Shown here: positions 15,736 through 25,183 of the stretch, one piece after another
Layout: each line of letters starts with the position of its first letter
Position numbering within the stretch: position 1 is the first letter of the stretch
Assembly: GCF_021602025.1 (NCBI RefSeq)
Contig: NZ_BQHW01000005.1
Span: 1 to 64,000 of the forward strand
DNA: 64,000 bases
Origin: Pseudomonas ceruminis
Lineage (GTDB): Bacteria; Pseudomonadota; Gammaproteobacteria; Pseudomonadales; Pseudomonadaceae
Direction of reading: 5' to 3'
Notes under the pieces: model-generated
Told to the model about the DNA's origin: nothing
The model's database searches: none
The model's input: the letters and a program-made list of their open reading frames with translations, nothing else
Position numbers and translations under genes: made by a program

Positions 15736-16794
15736 ATGAACCACGCCGCCCCAGGCGCACACATGAAAGTGCGCGGTATTCACAAGCGTTTCGGTGCCTT
15801 CACGGCGTTGAACAATGTTTCCCTGGACATTGCCGCTGGCGAACTGGTCTGCCTGCTTGGCCCTTCCGGCTGCGGCAAGACCACCCTGTTGCGCTGCATC
15901 GCCGGCCTGGAGCGCCAGGACCGTGGTGAGCTGTACATCGGCGAGCGGAACATCTCCGAGCTGCCACCCCAGGCCCGGGACTACGGCATCCTGTTCCAGT
16001 CCTATGCGCTGTTCCCCAACCTCACGGTCGAAGCCAACATTGCCTACGGGCTGGCCGGCAGCGGCCGTGATGCAAGCCGTCAGCGCGTGGCCGAGATGCT
16101 CGAGCTGGTGGGCCTGGCCGGGAGCGAAAGGAAATTCCCCGGCCAGCTGTCCGGCGGCCAGCAGCAGCGTGTGGCGCTGGCCCGCGCGTTGGCGCCATCG
16201 CCTTCACTGTTATTGCTCGACGAACCCATGTCGGCCCTGGATGCGCGGGTACGGGAGCACCTGTGCACCGAGCTGCGCCAATTGCAGCGCCAGTTGGGCA
16301 TCACCACCCTGATGGTTACCCACAACCAGGACGAAGCCATGCTCATGGCCGACCGAATCGCGGTGATGAACAACGGCCAGGTCGAGCAGTACGCCACACC
16401 TCAGGACATTTACGACCAACCCGCCACGCCGTTCGTTGCCGAGTTCGTCGGGCAAGGCAACTGGCTGCCGTTCCAGCGCAGCGGTGACAGCCATGCCCAG
16501 GTGGGTGCCATGAGCATGCGCCTGGCCGCAGGCGCGCCTCGGGCCAGCAGCGGCCGGCTGTTCTGCCGCCCAGAGGCGATTACCGTCAACCCTGTGGTGC
16601 ACGAGGAAAACCTGTTCCCGGCCAAGGTTCGCGAAATCACCTTCCTCGGCAACCGTTGCCGCATGAGTTTCGAGCTCAAGGCCCTGCCAGGCCACGCGCT
16701 GCTCGCTGAGCTGGCGCCTGAAGCGATGCCCCGCCTGGGCTCGCAGGATATCTGGGTGGCCCTGCCGCCGCAGAGCCTGCAGGTGTTTGCCTGA
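15736..16794 (+). CDS. 2-Aminoethylphosphonate ABC transporter, ATP-binding subunit
   Basis: 352 residues. Walker A GPSGCGKTT (42-50), Q-loop Gln88, signature LSGGQ (138-142), Walker B LLLLDEP (158-164), then a C-terminal TOBE-like domain as in importers of the polyamine/iron/phosphonate class. It ends two bases before the permease ATG, so the genes are coupled, and is followed by the binding protein and an HD oxygenase. The substrate is assigned from that neighbourhood and from resemblance to the putative aminoethylphosphonate transporter families. A related iron or spermidine importer is the alternative, but less likely with the phosphonate oxygenase present. Confidence 0.82.
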   Translation: MNHAAPGAHMKVRGIHKRFGAFTALNNVSLDIAAGELVCLLGPSGCGKTTLLRCIAGLERQDRGELYIGERNISELPPQARDYGILFQSYALFPNLTVEANIAYGLAGSGRDASRQRVAEMLELVGLAGSERKFPGQLSGGQQQRVALARALAPSPSLLLLDEPMSALDARVREHLCTELRQLQRQLGITTLMVTHNQDEAMLMADRIAVMNNGQVEQYATPQDIYDQPATPFVAEFVGQGNWLPFQRSGDSHAQVGAMSMRLAAGAPRASSGRLFCRPEAITVNPVVHEENLFPAKVREITFLGNRCRMSFELKALPGHALLAELAPEAMPRLGSQDIWVALPPQSLQVFA

Positions 16795-16795
16795 G

Positions 16796-18520
16796 ATGGC
16801 CGCGCCCATGTCCCTGCCGCTCCGCCAGGCCAACAGCAGCACGCGCAGCGGCGTCGCCCTCGGCGATCGCCTGTTCGTGGTTGGCGGCAAGAGCCTGCTA
16901 CTGATCCTTCTGCTGTTGGCGGTGCTGATGCCATTGCTGGCGATCTTCTGGCGCGGTTTCAGCGGTGAAGCCGCCCAGGGTGGCGGCCTGGTGGCGGCCC
17001 GTGAGCTGTTTGCCAGTGCCAACTTCCACTGGTTGCTGGGCAACAGCCTGTCGGTAGCCTTTACGGTCGCGGCGATCGTGGTGCCGCTGGCCTATCTGTT
17101 CGCCTATGCCCTGCAACGTACGCTGATCCCGGCCAAGGGTGTATGGCGGGGCATCTCGCTGCTGCCGCTGCTGGCGCCGTCGATGTTGCCGGCCATCGCC
17201 CTGGTCTACCTGTTCGGCAATCAGGGCCTGCTGCGCAGCCTGTTGAACGACAATATCTATGGCTTCTGGGGCATTGTCCTGGGTGAGGCCATCTACACCT
17301 TTCCCCATGCGTTGATGATCTTGCTGTCAGCCCTGTCGCTGGCCGATGCGCGGTTGTTCGACGCGGCCTCGAGCATGGGCGCCGGGCCCTGGCGAGCGTT
17401 TCGCAGCATTACCTGGCCGGCAACGCGCCAGGCGGTGTTCGCGGCGTTCTGCCTGGTGTTCACCCTGACCATCACTGATTTCGGCGTGCCGGTGGTTGTC
17501 GGTGGCGACTACCAGGTGCTGGCGCTGGAAGCCTACAAAGCGGTCGTAGGGCAGCAGCAGTTTGGCCGCGGTGCGTTGATCGGCATGGTACTGCTGGTAC
17601 CGGCGCTGCTCAGCTTTGCCGTCGACGCCTGGCTGCGCCGTCGTCAGGGCGAGGCCATGAGTGGTCGCGCCCAGGTGTTCGAGCCGAAGCCCTCCCGCGC
17701 CCGGGATGCCAGCTTCCTGGCCATCGTGCTGCTGGTTTGCGCAGTGCTGCTGGTGGTGATCGGCATGGCGGTGTACTCGTCGCTGGTCACGTTCTGGCCC
17801 TACAACATGACCTTGTCGTTCAAGCACTACATGTTCGAGGACACCGCCGGTGGTGGCTGGCTGGCCTACCGCAACAGCGTGACCATGGCCATCGGCACAG
17901 CGCTGGTCGGCAGCAGCCTGATCTTTACCGGGGCCTACCTGATGGAGAAGACCCAGGGCCAACGCCTGCTCAATCAGGCCCTGCGGCTGCTCAGCTTCAT
18001 TCCCATGGCGGTGCCGGGGCTGGTGCTGGGCCTGGGCTATGTCTTCTTCTTCAACCTCAGTGGCAACCCGCTGCACGTGTTCTATGGCGGCATGGGCCTG
18101 CTGGTGACGTGCACCATTGCCCACTACTTGACCACCGCGCAGATGACCGCAACCACTGCACTGCGCCAGCTCGATGGGGAGTTCGAAGCTGCGGCGTTGT
18201 CGCTCAAGGCTCCGCTGTACAAGCACTTTGTGCGGGTCACCGTGCCGATCTGCCTGCCCGCGCTGCTGGACATCATCCGCTACCTGTTCGTCTCGGCGAT
18301 GACCACCGTCTCGGCGGCGATCTTCCTGTACAGCCCAGACACCCTCCTTGCTGCCGTCGCCGTGCTGAACATGGATGACGCCGGCAACGTCGGCGGTGCC
18401 GCCGCGATGTCGACCTTGATCCTGCTGACCAGCGCTGTTGCTTCGCTGCTGCTGGCCGGTGCTTCCCGCGGCCTGTTGCGCCGCTCCCAGGCATGGCGCC
18501 AGCGTGCGCCTGGCCAATGA
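16796..18520 (+). CDS. 2-Aminoethylphosphonate ABC transporter, fused permease
   Basis: About 574 residues, starting at the ATG just after the ATPase stop (another ATG lies 12 bases on). It contains two binding-protein-dependent permease domains in tandem, each with about six membrane helices. The cytoplasmic EAA-type loops are visible around DAASSMGAGPWRAFRSITWP in the first half and AALSLKAPLYKHFVRVTVP in the second. Such fused FbpB/ThiP-like permeases need no separate partner. It forms the membrane pore for the ATPase before it and the binding protein after it. Confidence 0.83.
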   Translation: MAAPMSLPLRQANSSTRSGVALGDRLFVVGGKSLLLILLLLAVLMPLLAIFWRGFSGEAAQGGGLVAARELFASANFHWLLGNSLSVAFTVAAIVVPLAYLFAYALQRTLIPAKGVWRGISLLPLLAPSMLPAIALVYLFGNQGLLRSLLNDNIYGFWGIVLGEAIYTFPHALMILLSALSLADARLFDAASSMGAGPWRAFRSITWPATRQAVFAAFCLVFTLTITDFGVPVVVGGDYQVLALEAYKAVVGQQQFGRGALIGMVLLVPALLSFAVDAWLRRRQGEAMSGRAQVFEPKPSRARDASFLAIVLLVCAVLLVVIGMAVYSSLVTFWPYNMTLSFKHYMFEDTAGGGWLAYRNSVTMAIGTALVGSSLIFTGAYLMEKTQGQRLLNQALRLLSFIPMAVPGLVLGLGYVFFFNLSGNPLHVFYGGMGLLVTCTIAHYLTTAQMTATTALRQLDGEFEAAALSLKAPLYKHFVRVTVPICLPALLDIIRYLFVSAMTTVSAAIFLYSPDTLLAAVAVLNMDDAGNVGGAAAMSTLILLTSAVASLLLAGASRGLLRRSQAWRQRAPGQ

Positions 18521-18550
18521 CCGACTGCCCACACTGATAGGAAACGCATC

Positions 18551-19576
18551 ATGTTCAAGCCACTCGCACTTGCCGCTGCCGTATCCGCCGTATTCAGCCT
18601 GCAGGCCTCGGCCGCCGGTACGCAACTGACTGTCTACACTGCCCTGGAGGCTGAGCAGCTCAAGAGCTACAAGCAGGCGTTCGAAAAGGCCAACCCGGAC
18701 ATCGAGATCAAATGGGTGCGTGATTCCACCGGCATCATCACGGCCAAGCTGCTGGCCGAGAAGGACCGCCCGCAGGCGGACGCAGTGTGGGGCCTGGCCG
18801 CTTCCAGCCTGGCCATCCTCGACCAGAACGGCATGCTCCAAGCCTACGCACCAAAGGACCTGGGCAAGATCTCCGGCAACTATCGCGATGCCGCCAACCC
18901 GCCGGCGTGGGTGGGCATGGATGTGTGGGCTGCAACCATCTGCTTCAATACCATCGAGGCCGAGAAGCAGGGCCTGAGCAAGCCGGTCAGCTGGCAGGAC
19001 CTGACCAAGCCTGAGTACAAAGGCAAGATTGTCATGCCTAACCCGGCGTCGTCCGGCACAGGCTTCCTGGATGTCAGTGCCTGGTTGCAGACCTTTGGCG
19101 AGCCACAGGGGTGGGCTTACATGGACGCCCTGCACCAGAACATCGGGCAGTACGTGCACTCTGGGTCCAAACCTTGCAAGCTGGCGGCCGCGGGGGAGTT
19201 CCCGATCGGTATTTCCTTCGAGTACCCGGCCGTGCAACTCAAGCGCCAGGGTGCGCCGCTGGATATCGTGCTGCCCAAAGAAGGCCTGGGCTGGGAGATC
19301 GAGGCAACTGCGGTGATCAAGGGCTCGCCAAACGCTGAGGCCGCCAAGCGCCTGGCTGATTTCTCGGCCAGCCCGGCAGCCATGGAACTCTACAAGGACA
19401 ACTTCGCAGTGCTGGCTGCGCCAGGTATTGCCAAGCCCCAGACCGAGCTGCCAGCTGACTATGAACAGCGCCTGATCAAGAACGACTTCGCCTGGGCCTC
19501 GAAGCATCGTGACGACATCCTCTCCGAGTGGCGCAAGCGTTATGACGGCAAATCGGAGAACGTGGTGCAGCAGTAA
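18551..19576 (+). CDS. 2-Aminoethylphosphonate ABC transporter, periplasmic binding protein
   Basis: 341 residues. A signal peptide (LALAAAVSAVFSLQASAA, cleavage probably after ASA) is followed by a type 2 periplasmic binding fold starting LTVYTALEAEQLKSYKQAF, like the iron/phosphonate-binding class. WVRDSTGIITAKLLAE and NPASSGTGFLDVSAW are typical ligand-contact segments. It is 30 bases after the permease with GGAAACGC before the ATG. It captures the substrate in the periplasm; aminoethylphosphonate is assigned from gene context. Confidence 0.83.
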   Translation: MFKPLALAAAVSAVFSLQASAAGTQLTVYTALEAEQLKSYKQAFEKANPDIEIKWVRDSTGIITAKLLAEKDRPQADAVWGLAASSLAILDQNGMLQAYAPKDLGKISGNYRDAANPPAWVGMDVWAATICFNTIEAEKQGLSKPVSWQDLTKPEYKGKIVMPNPASSGTGFLDVSAWLQTFGEPQGWAYMDALHQNIGQYVHSGSKPCKLAAAGEFPIGISFEYPAVQLKRQGAPLDIVLPKEGLGWEIEATAVIKGSPNAEAAKRLADFSASPAAMELYKDNFAVLAAPGIAKPQTELPADYEQRLIKNDFAWASKHRDDILSEWRKRYDGKSENVVQQ

Positions 19577-19626
19577 ACCCTGCCAGGCGACCGAGTGCCC
19601 TCACACCCCGCACGGAGAAAAAACCG

Positions 19627-20175
19627 ATGCTTGCCCCCGACCAGATCGTCGAGCACACCTTCGCTCTCTACCAACACCATGGCAGTGACGATTACATCGG
19701 CGAAGCCATCACCCAGCTCGAGCACATGTCCCAAGCCGCGCAGTTGGCCATGGCCGAAGGCTTCGACGACGAAGTGGTGCTGGCGGCGTTCTTTCACGAT
19801 ATCGGCCACCTGTGTGGAGGGGAAGGCAACATGGGTGGGTACGGTGTTGCCAGCCATGAGCGCATTGGTGCCGAGTACTTGCGCCGTTGTGGTTTCAGCG
19901 AGCGAATGGCACTGCTGGTGCAGTACCACGTGGAGGCCAAGCGCTACCTGACGTTGCGCCAACCGGGGTATTACGCCCGGTTGAGCGAGGCCAGCCGGCG
20001 CACGCTGGAGTATCAGGGAGGCGTGATGACCGAGGCGCAAGCGGACGCGTTCGAACTGGACCCGCTGTTCAGCGTGAGTCTGCGCATGCGGGAGTGGGAT
20101 GAACGGGCCAAGGAGGTTGGGGTACCGGTGATTGAACTGGCGGTGTTGAAGGCTAAGGCGTTGGCCCTGCTCTGA
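19627..20175 (+). CDS. Phosphonate-degradation HD-domain oxygenase (PhnZ-like)
   Basis: 182 residues, last gene of the importer operon. The HD fold shows LEHMSQ (His33), FFHDIGH (His57, Asp58), His77 in SHERIG and His101 in VQYHVEA, the metal ligands expected for a two-iron oxygenase. Tyr23 and Glu26 (DDYIGE) sit where PhnZ has its substrate-gating Tyr/Glu. PhnZ cleaves the carbon-phosphorus bond of 2-amino-1-hydroxyethylphosphonate made by the hydroxylase PhnY. No PhnY is in this window, so its substrate may be made elsewhere or be different. Annotated generally as a phosphonate-operon HDIG protein. Confidence 0.85.
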   Translation: MLAPDQIVEHTFALYQHHGSDDYIGEAITQLEHMSQAAQLAMAEGFDDEVVLAAFFHDIGHLCGGEGNMGGYGVASHERIGAEYLRRCGFSERMALLVQYHVEAKRYLTLRQPGYYARLSEASRRTLEYQGGVMTEAQADAFELDPLFSVSLRMREWDERAKEVGVPVIELAVLKAKALALL

Positions 20176-20197
20176 GTTGTCGGTGTTGCCGGCATCC

Positions 20198-21562
20198 TCA
20201 AATCTGCAGAACCAACGCCTCCAGTTGCTCCTGCCTTTGGGCCTGATCCACTCTGGCTCCAGGGTTGAGCGTCGACCACTGCGGGTGCGCACGCGCCTTG
20301 CTCAAGGCCTCGGGCAGCTTGCCCTCGCGCCAGGCCTTTTCCTCAAGCTGGCCCAGGCGAATGCTGTCCTGGGCTGCGTGCCCGCGGCTGTCCAGCGCCG
20401 CCATCAACTGTTGCTGACGCAAGGCCAGCAACCGCAACACGGTATCGTCCACGGTCAACTCACGCTGGCCTTTGAGCTTACCCATCAGCCGTGAGCCATA
20501 GTTGCGTGCTGTCTGCAATGCGCCTCCGGCAATGGCCCCTGCCAAGGCCGCTGCGCCGAGGGTAAGGCCGCCGACCAGCAGGTCGACCCCGGCGCCCGCC
20601 GCCGCACCGGCTGCCACACCACTGCCCAGGCGCACGCCGAGCAATTTCAGCGTCTCGGGGTTGAACAGGTCGTCCCCCCAGCGCCCATTCAGCAGCGGCA
20701 GATCTCCGGCATTGGCGTCCTCGCGGCGAAAGGCATAGAGCTTGAGCAGTGCCTCGACACAACGCTGCTCGCGCTGGCGCACCTCCTGGCGCAGCGCCTC
20801 GATGGCCCTGGCCTCGGCGGCAGGCTCGGCTTCGACGCTACGGCGGCAGGCGGCGCAGTCGAGCAGCAACTCGGCGATCAGGCGCTTGCCGCTGTGCTGG
20901 CGGGCCAAGCGTTGCGCCTGTTGATCATCGATCAGCCGTTGCAGGGCCGGGCGAGCCTCTTCCAGCAGTAGCGCCAGGCTTTCGTAAAGCCGCCGTTCGC
21001 CGTCTTCCGGCGGGGCCACGCTGTCGAAGCGTACGAGTGCATGCAAACCCAGGCGTGCCAGGGCTTCGCGCCATTGCGGCTCGCGGTGCTGGTGGCTGGC
21101 AACGAAATTGAGCACCGGCAGCAGCGGTTTGCCGCAACTGGCCAGCACTTCCAACTCATCGCGGTACTTGGCCAGCACCGGCTCGCGCGCATCGATGACA
21201 TACAGGCCAGCATCGCTGGCCAGCAATTGGCGCAGCACCTTGGCCTCCTGTTCGAACCGCTGGCGTGCTTCGCTGCCCTGCAGAAAGCGCTCCAGCCGTG
21301 CCGGGCCATCCAGGCGCTCGCCCGGGCGCTCCAGGCGTTCCAGGTAGTCGAGCAGGGCAATGGCATCTTCCAGGCCGGGGGTGTCGTAGAGCTCAAGCAA
21401 AGGCTCGCCATCCACCGACAGGCGCGCACCTTCTACGTGGCGGGTGGTGCTTGGGCGGTGGGACACTTCGCCGAAGCCGACATCGCGGGTCAGGGTCCGC
21501 AGCAGCGAAGTCTTGCCCACGTTGGTGTGGCCGACCACGGCCAGTTTCAGCGGTTCAGTCAT
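20198..21562 (-). CDS. GTPase with DUF3482 domain
   Basis: About 454 residues. The N-terminal G domain has GHTNVGKTS (11-19) as the P-loop, a TTRH switch, DTPG and a VIDARE segment; the C-terminal part is the DUF3482 region with a glycine/alanine-rich membrane-prone stretch (VAAGAAAGAGVDLLVGGLTLG). Start set at the ATG with GGAG at seven bases. It overlaps the end of the DUF2868 gene by eight bases, and the two are always paired in pseudomonads as I know them. Cellular role is not established. Confidence 0.8.
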   Translation of the reverse strand: MTEPLKLAVVGHTNVGKTSLLRTLTRDVGFGEVSHRPSTTRHVEGARLSVDGEPLLELYDTPGLEDAIALLDYLERLERPGERLDGPARLERFLQGSEARQRFEQEAKVLRQLLASDAGLYVIDAREPVLAKYRDELEVLASCGKPLLPVLNFVASHQHREPQWREALARLGLHALVRFDSVAPPEDGERRLYESLALLLEEARPALQRLIDDQQAQRLARQHSGKRLIAELLLDCAACRRSVEAEPAAEARAIEALRQEVRQREQRCVEALLKLYAFRREDANAGDLPLLNGRWGDDLFNPETLKLLGVRLGSGVAAGAAAGAGVDLLVGGLTLGAAALAGAIAGGALQTARNYGSRLMGKLKGQRELTVDDTVLRLLALRQQQLMAALDSRGHAAQDSIRLGQLEEKAWREGKLPEALSKARAHPQWSTLNPGARVDQAQRQEQLEALVLQI

Positions 21563-22946
21563 GGCCATGCTCCAGCCAGGTCAGGGGCGAGGTGTCGGCG
21601 TAGGGCAGGCCCAGGCGGTCCAGTGCGTCGTGCCAGTCGCCCAGGCGCTCGGCATCCACCGCGTGGCCCGGCGCGGCCTGCAGCAGCCAGATGCGCGTGG
21701 CACCGGCATTGCGTGCCAGTTCAGCCAGCAGGGCAAGGCTGCCGCGGTCGGGCGAGCGGCGGGGGTCACAGGCGATAGCCAGGCGCGCCGGGGGGAAGCG
21801 GCTCAGTTGTTCCAGCAGCCGGTTACGCGACTCACGGCTGTCGAGCACGCCGGCATCGGTCACGCCCTTGGCCAGGGCCGGTGGCCAAGGGCGCTGGTCG
21901 TCTAGCTCCAGCCCCACCAGCAAGGCGCCGCTGCTACCGGTCTCCAGTTGGCCCGCCTGAAACTGCGGCAGCGTGTCGGGGGCGGCTTCCTGCACGCCGA
22001 TGCGCTCACTGCGGGGCATCAGTGCGTCACGCAGTTGCGCATAGCCGGGCAGGCTGAGATCCAGGGCCAGGCGTTGACGGCCCTGGCGCCAGCGCCACAG
22101 GCACAGGCCGGCCAACAGCAGACGCGGGAGCAGGCCATAGACCAGCACCACGCCGAGCAGCCAGCTGGCCCACGCCTGGCGGGTGATATCCAGGGCTGGC
22201 AGGGTGTCGCCACTGGTGCGGATCATGGTTTCGTCCGGCACGGCAAAGCCCAGCAGCGAAGGCAGGGCGCCAAGCGCTTGGGTAAGGTGGACGAATGGCT
22301 CGGCGGCGAGCAGGGTGGTTTCCCACACGAAGCCATAGCGCCGGGTGGTCAGCAATGCCACAAGCATCGCCAGCGCTGCGAGCATCGCCAGCAACCACAG
22401 GCTGTGTATCAGCAAGCCCAGCAACCAGCGGTTCAGGCGCTGGCGCTGCAACAGTACCAGCAGTGCCGGCGCCAGGTGGGCGGCCTTGGCATCGCGGGCA
22501 AAGCGTTCACTCAACCATAACCACAGACGCCCCAGGCTGGCGCCATGTTCGCCGCTCAAGGCCAGGCCTGCGGCCCAGCCCAAGAGCATCAGCAGGTTCA
22601 GCCCGAGCAGGCTGCCCAGGGCCCAGAACACGTTCACAGGGCGCTGCCCGTCGCCCAGCGCGGCGAACGCCAGGCCGGCGCCGCTGAGCACGGCCATCAA
22701 CAGCAGCACCAGCAGTGCCAGGCGTGCGCCCTGTTTCCAGTGGTGCAGGGCGGTGTCCATGCCGTCGCGTTCGGCCAGCAATAGCGCACGGGCTTCTATG
22801 CGCGCGGCCAGGTCGCCGCCCTGCTGGCGGGCATGGCGGTTGGCTTCCTGGTCTTCCAGGGGGCCGGCGTGTTCCTCGCGCAGGCGTACAGCTTCGGTGA
22901 GCCAGCGCTTGTCCAGTGGAGTCGGTCCAGTCACAAGGTCTTCCAT
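21555..22946 (-). CDS. DUF2868 membrane protein
   Basis: About 463 residues. Start taken at the ATG opening MEDLVTGPTPLDKRW; a GTG ten codons earlier is also open. There are several membrane segments: LLVLLLMAVLSGAGLAFAAL near 90, LLGLNLLMLLGWAAGL, LLGLLIHSLWLLAMLAALAM around 200, and LLGVVLVYGLLPRLLLAGL near 290, with cytoplasmic ends. It is coupled to the downstream DUF3482 GTPase by an eight-base overlap, suggesting a membrane protein/GTPase pair. Function unknown. Confidence 0.78.
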   Translation of the reverse strand: MEDLVTGPTPLDKRWLTEAVRLREEHAGPLEDQEANRHARQQGGDLAARIEARALLLAERDGMDTALHHWKQGARLALLVLLLMAVLSGAGLAFAALGDGQRPVNVFWALGSLLGLNLLMLLGWAAGLALSGEHGASLGRLWLWLSERFARDAKAAHLAPALLVLLQRQRLNRWLLGLLIHSLWLLAMLAALAMLVALLTTRRYGFVWETTLLAAEPFVHLTQALGALPSLLGFAVPDETMIRTSGDTLPALDITRQAWASWLLGVVLVYGLLPRLLLAGLCLWRWRQGRQRLALDLSLPGYAQLRDALMPRSERIGVQEAAPDTLPQFQAGQLETGSSGALLVGLELDDQRPWPPALAKGVTDAGVLDSRESRNRLLEQLSRFPPARLAIACDPRRSPDRGSLALLAELARNAGATRIWLLQAAPGHAVDAERLGDWHDALDRLGLPYADTSPLTWLEHGHD

Positions 22947-23000
22947 TGCACGGTTCAGGGCAGAAGCATAACCCACACGCCGGGTGCTATCCTCGCCAGC

Positions 23001-23516
23001 ATGAATACATCACTCCCGCTCAGCCTGATCGCGGCGCATGCCGAAAACCGCGTGATTGGCATCGACAACTCCATGCCCTGGCATTTGCCGGGCGATTTCA
23101 AGTACTTCAAGGCCGCTACCCTGGGCAAGCCGATCATCATGGGCCGCAAGACCTGGGACTCGCTGGGGCGGCCGTTGCCGGGGCGCTTGAACATCGTCGT
23201 CAGTCGTCAACCGGAGCTGCAACTGGCAGGTGCCGAAGTGTTCGCTTCGTTGGAAGCGGCGCTGGTGCGCGCCGAGCAGTGGGCACGTGAGCAGGGCGTC
23301 GATGAGCTGATGCTGATTGGCGGGGCGCAGTTGTATGCGCAGGCGCTGGAGAAGGGCTTGGTTAGCCGTATGTACCTGACCCGTGTGGAGCTGTCGCCGC
23401 AGGGAGATGCGTGGTTCCCCGCGTTCGACAAGGGGCAGTGGCGGCTGGTCGCAAGTGAGGCGCAGGCGGAGGCGGACAAGCCTGCGTATCACTTCGAGGT
23501 GTGGGACAAGGTTTGA
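23001..23516 (+). CDS. folA: Dihydrofolate reductase
   Basis: 171 residues. Characteristic motifs are present: SLIAAHAENRVIGIDN, the PWHLPGDFKYFKAATLGKPIIMGRKTWDSLG block with the catalytic Asp after HLPG, and LMLIGGAQLY for NADPH binding. It reduces dihydrofolate to tetrahydrofolate with NADPH and is the trimethoprim target. It stands divergent from the DUF2868 gene. Its substrate pool depends on thymidylate synthase, whose local gene is broken in this window, so the two are worth considering together. Confidence 0.95.
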   Translation: MNTSLPLSLIAAHAENRVIGIDNSMPWHLPGDFKYFKAATLGKPIIMGRKTWDSLGRPLPGRLNIVVSRQPELQLAGAEVFASLEAALVRAEQWAREQGVDELMLIGGAQLYAQALEKGLVSRMYLTRVELSPQGDAWFPAFDKGQWRLVASEAQAEADKPAYHFEVWDKV

Positions 23517-23549
23517 GGGCGTTGGGGCCGCGCCGCGGCCCCTGCGGTA

Positions 23550-24941
23550 TCAGGAGTGGCTCAGCTCGGCATGTTCATCGCCGGCCAGCACTTCTTTGTC
23601 AGTCTCTTTCAGGAGTTGGCTGGTCACCACACCTGCGGTCATCGAGCCGTTCACGTTCAATGCCGTTCGCCCCATGTCGATCAGCGGCTCGACCGAGATC
23701 AGCAACGCCACCAGCTCGACCGGCAAACCCATTGCCGGCAGCACGATCAACGCCGCGAATGTCGCGCCACCACCCACGCCGGCAACCCCTGCCGAACTCA
23801 GGGTGACGATGGCCACCAGGGTGGCAATCCACAGCGGGTCGAAGGTATTGATGCCCACCGCTGGTGCCACCATCACCGCCAACATCGCCGGGTACAGGCC
23901 GGCGCAGCCGTTCTGGCCGATCGTGGTACCGAACGAGGCGCTGAAGCTGGCGATAGACTGGGGTACACCCAGGCGGCGGGTTTGCGCCTCGATGTTCAGG
24001 GGAATGCTGGCTGCACTGGAACGGCTGGTAAAGGCAAACGTCAGTACTGGCCATACCTTGCGGAAGAAGCGCAGCGGGCTGACGCCGGTCGCGGCAAGGA
24101 TGATGCCGTGAACCACGAACATCAGTGCCAGGCCAATGTACGACACCACCACGAAGCTGCCCAGCTTGAGGATGTCCTCCATGTTGGAGCTGGCCACCAC
24201 CTTGGTCATCAGCGCCAGCACGCCATAGGGGGTGAGTTTCATCACCACCCGCACCAGGCGCATCACCCAGGCTTGCAGGGTGTCGATGGCCGACAGGGCG
24301 CGTTGACCTTTTTCGGCATCGTCTTTGATCAGTTGCAAAGCGGCCAGGCCAACGAACACGGCGAAGATCACCACGCTGATGATCGAGGTCGGCTTGGCGC
24401 GGGCCAGGTCGCCCACCGGGTTGCTTGGGATGAACGACAGTAGCAGTTGCGGGATGTTGAGGTCGGCGACCTTGCCCGCGTAATCGCTGTGGATGACTTG
24501 CATACGCGCGCTTTCCTGAGCCCCGGCGACCAGGCCCTCGGCGCTCAGGCCGCACAGGTTGGTCAGCACGATGCCGATCAGCGCAGCGATAGCGGTGGTC
24601 AGCAACAGGGTGCCGATACTCAGCACGCTGATGCGTCCGAGCGAGGATGCATTATGCAGGCGGGCCACGGCGCTGAGGATCGACGCGAAGATCAGCGGCA
24701 TGACGATCATCTGCAGCAGGCCGACATAGCCGTTGCCGACCAGGTCGAGCCAACTGATCGTGGCTTGCAGCACGGGGTGGCCGGCACCGTAAACAGTGTG
24801 CAACGCCAGGCCGAACACTACGCCCAGCACCAGGCCGGCCAGCACCTTCTTGGCCAGGCTCCAGTCGGTGCGGCGGGTTTGTGCCAGGCCCAGCAGTAAT
24901 GCCAGGAACACCAGCAGGTTAAGAGACAGCGGCAGGTTCAT
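23550..24941 (-). CDS. tcyP: Sodium/cystine symporter TcyP-like (DAACS family)
   Basis: 463 residues from the ATG with TGGAG six bases upstream. It closely resembles E. coli TcyP (YdjN) as I remember it: [59 protein letters not shown] and the substrate/ion loop [15 protein letters not shown]. It has about eight membrane helices and two re-entrant loops typical of the dicarboxylate/amino acid:cation symporter family. Predicted to import L-cystine as a sulfur source; another amino-acid substrate is possible. Confidence 0.85.
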   Translation of the reverse strand: MNLPLSLNLLVFLALLLGLAQTRRTDWSLAKKVLAGLVLGVVFGLALHTVYGAGHPVLQATISWLDLVGNGYVGLLQMIVMPLIFASILSAVARLHNASSLGRISVLSIGTLLLTTAIAALIGIVLTNLCGLSAEGLVAGAQESARMQVIHSDYAGKVADLNIPQLLLSFIPSNPVGDLARAKPTSIISVVIFAVFVGLAALQLIKDDAEKGQRALSAIDTLQAWVMRLVRVVMKLTPYGVLALMTKVVASSNMEDILKLGSFVVVSYIGLALMFVVHGIILAATGVSPLRFFRKVWPVLTFAFTSRSSAASIPLNIEAQTRRLGVPQSIASFSASFGTTIGQNGCAGLYPAMLAVMVAPAVGINTFDPLWIATLVAIVTLSSAGVAGVGGGATFAALIVLPAMGLPVELVALLISVEPLIDMGRTALNVNGSMTAGVVTSQLLKETDKEVLAGDEHAELSHS

Positions 24942-25183
24942 TGAAGCTCCAGGAAAAAGCAGTAGAGGCATCGCCTCTGTGAGCGATTGCGAACGGAAAT
25001 GCTAACAGCCTGAAAACAAACGAATTTATACCCAAGCGTTATTTGCTTAGTCGTTTATGGAATAACAGATTGTCGTAAATGGCAATGAACACGGCGTATA
25101 CACGTGCATAAAGGTCGCTGTGGACGCCTTGTAGGCCGCATTGATGGTCTAGGTTTTTCCAAGTCATTTCAGGAGATTGGTGC

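Noticed and set aside
17327-19507. 726-codon minus-strand open frame opposite the permease and binding-protein genes
   Set aside because: Same cause: antisense of GC-rich codons; the plus strand has clear motifs and the minus translation does not.
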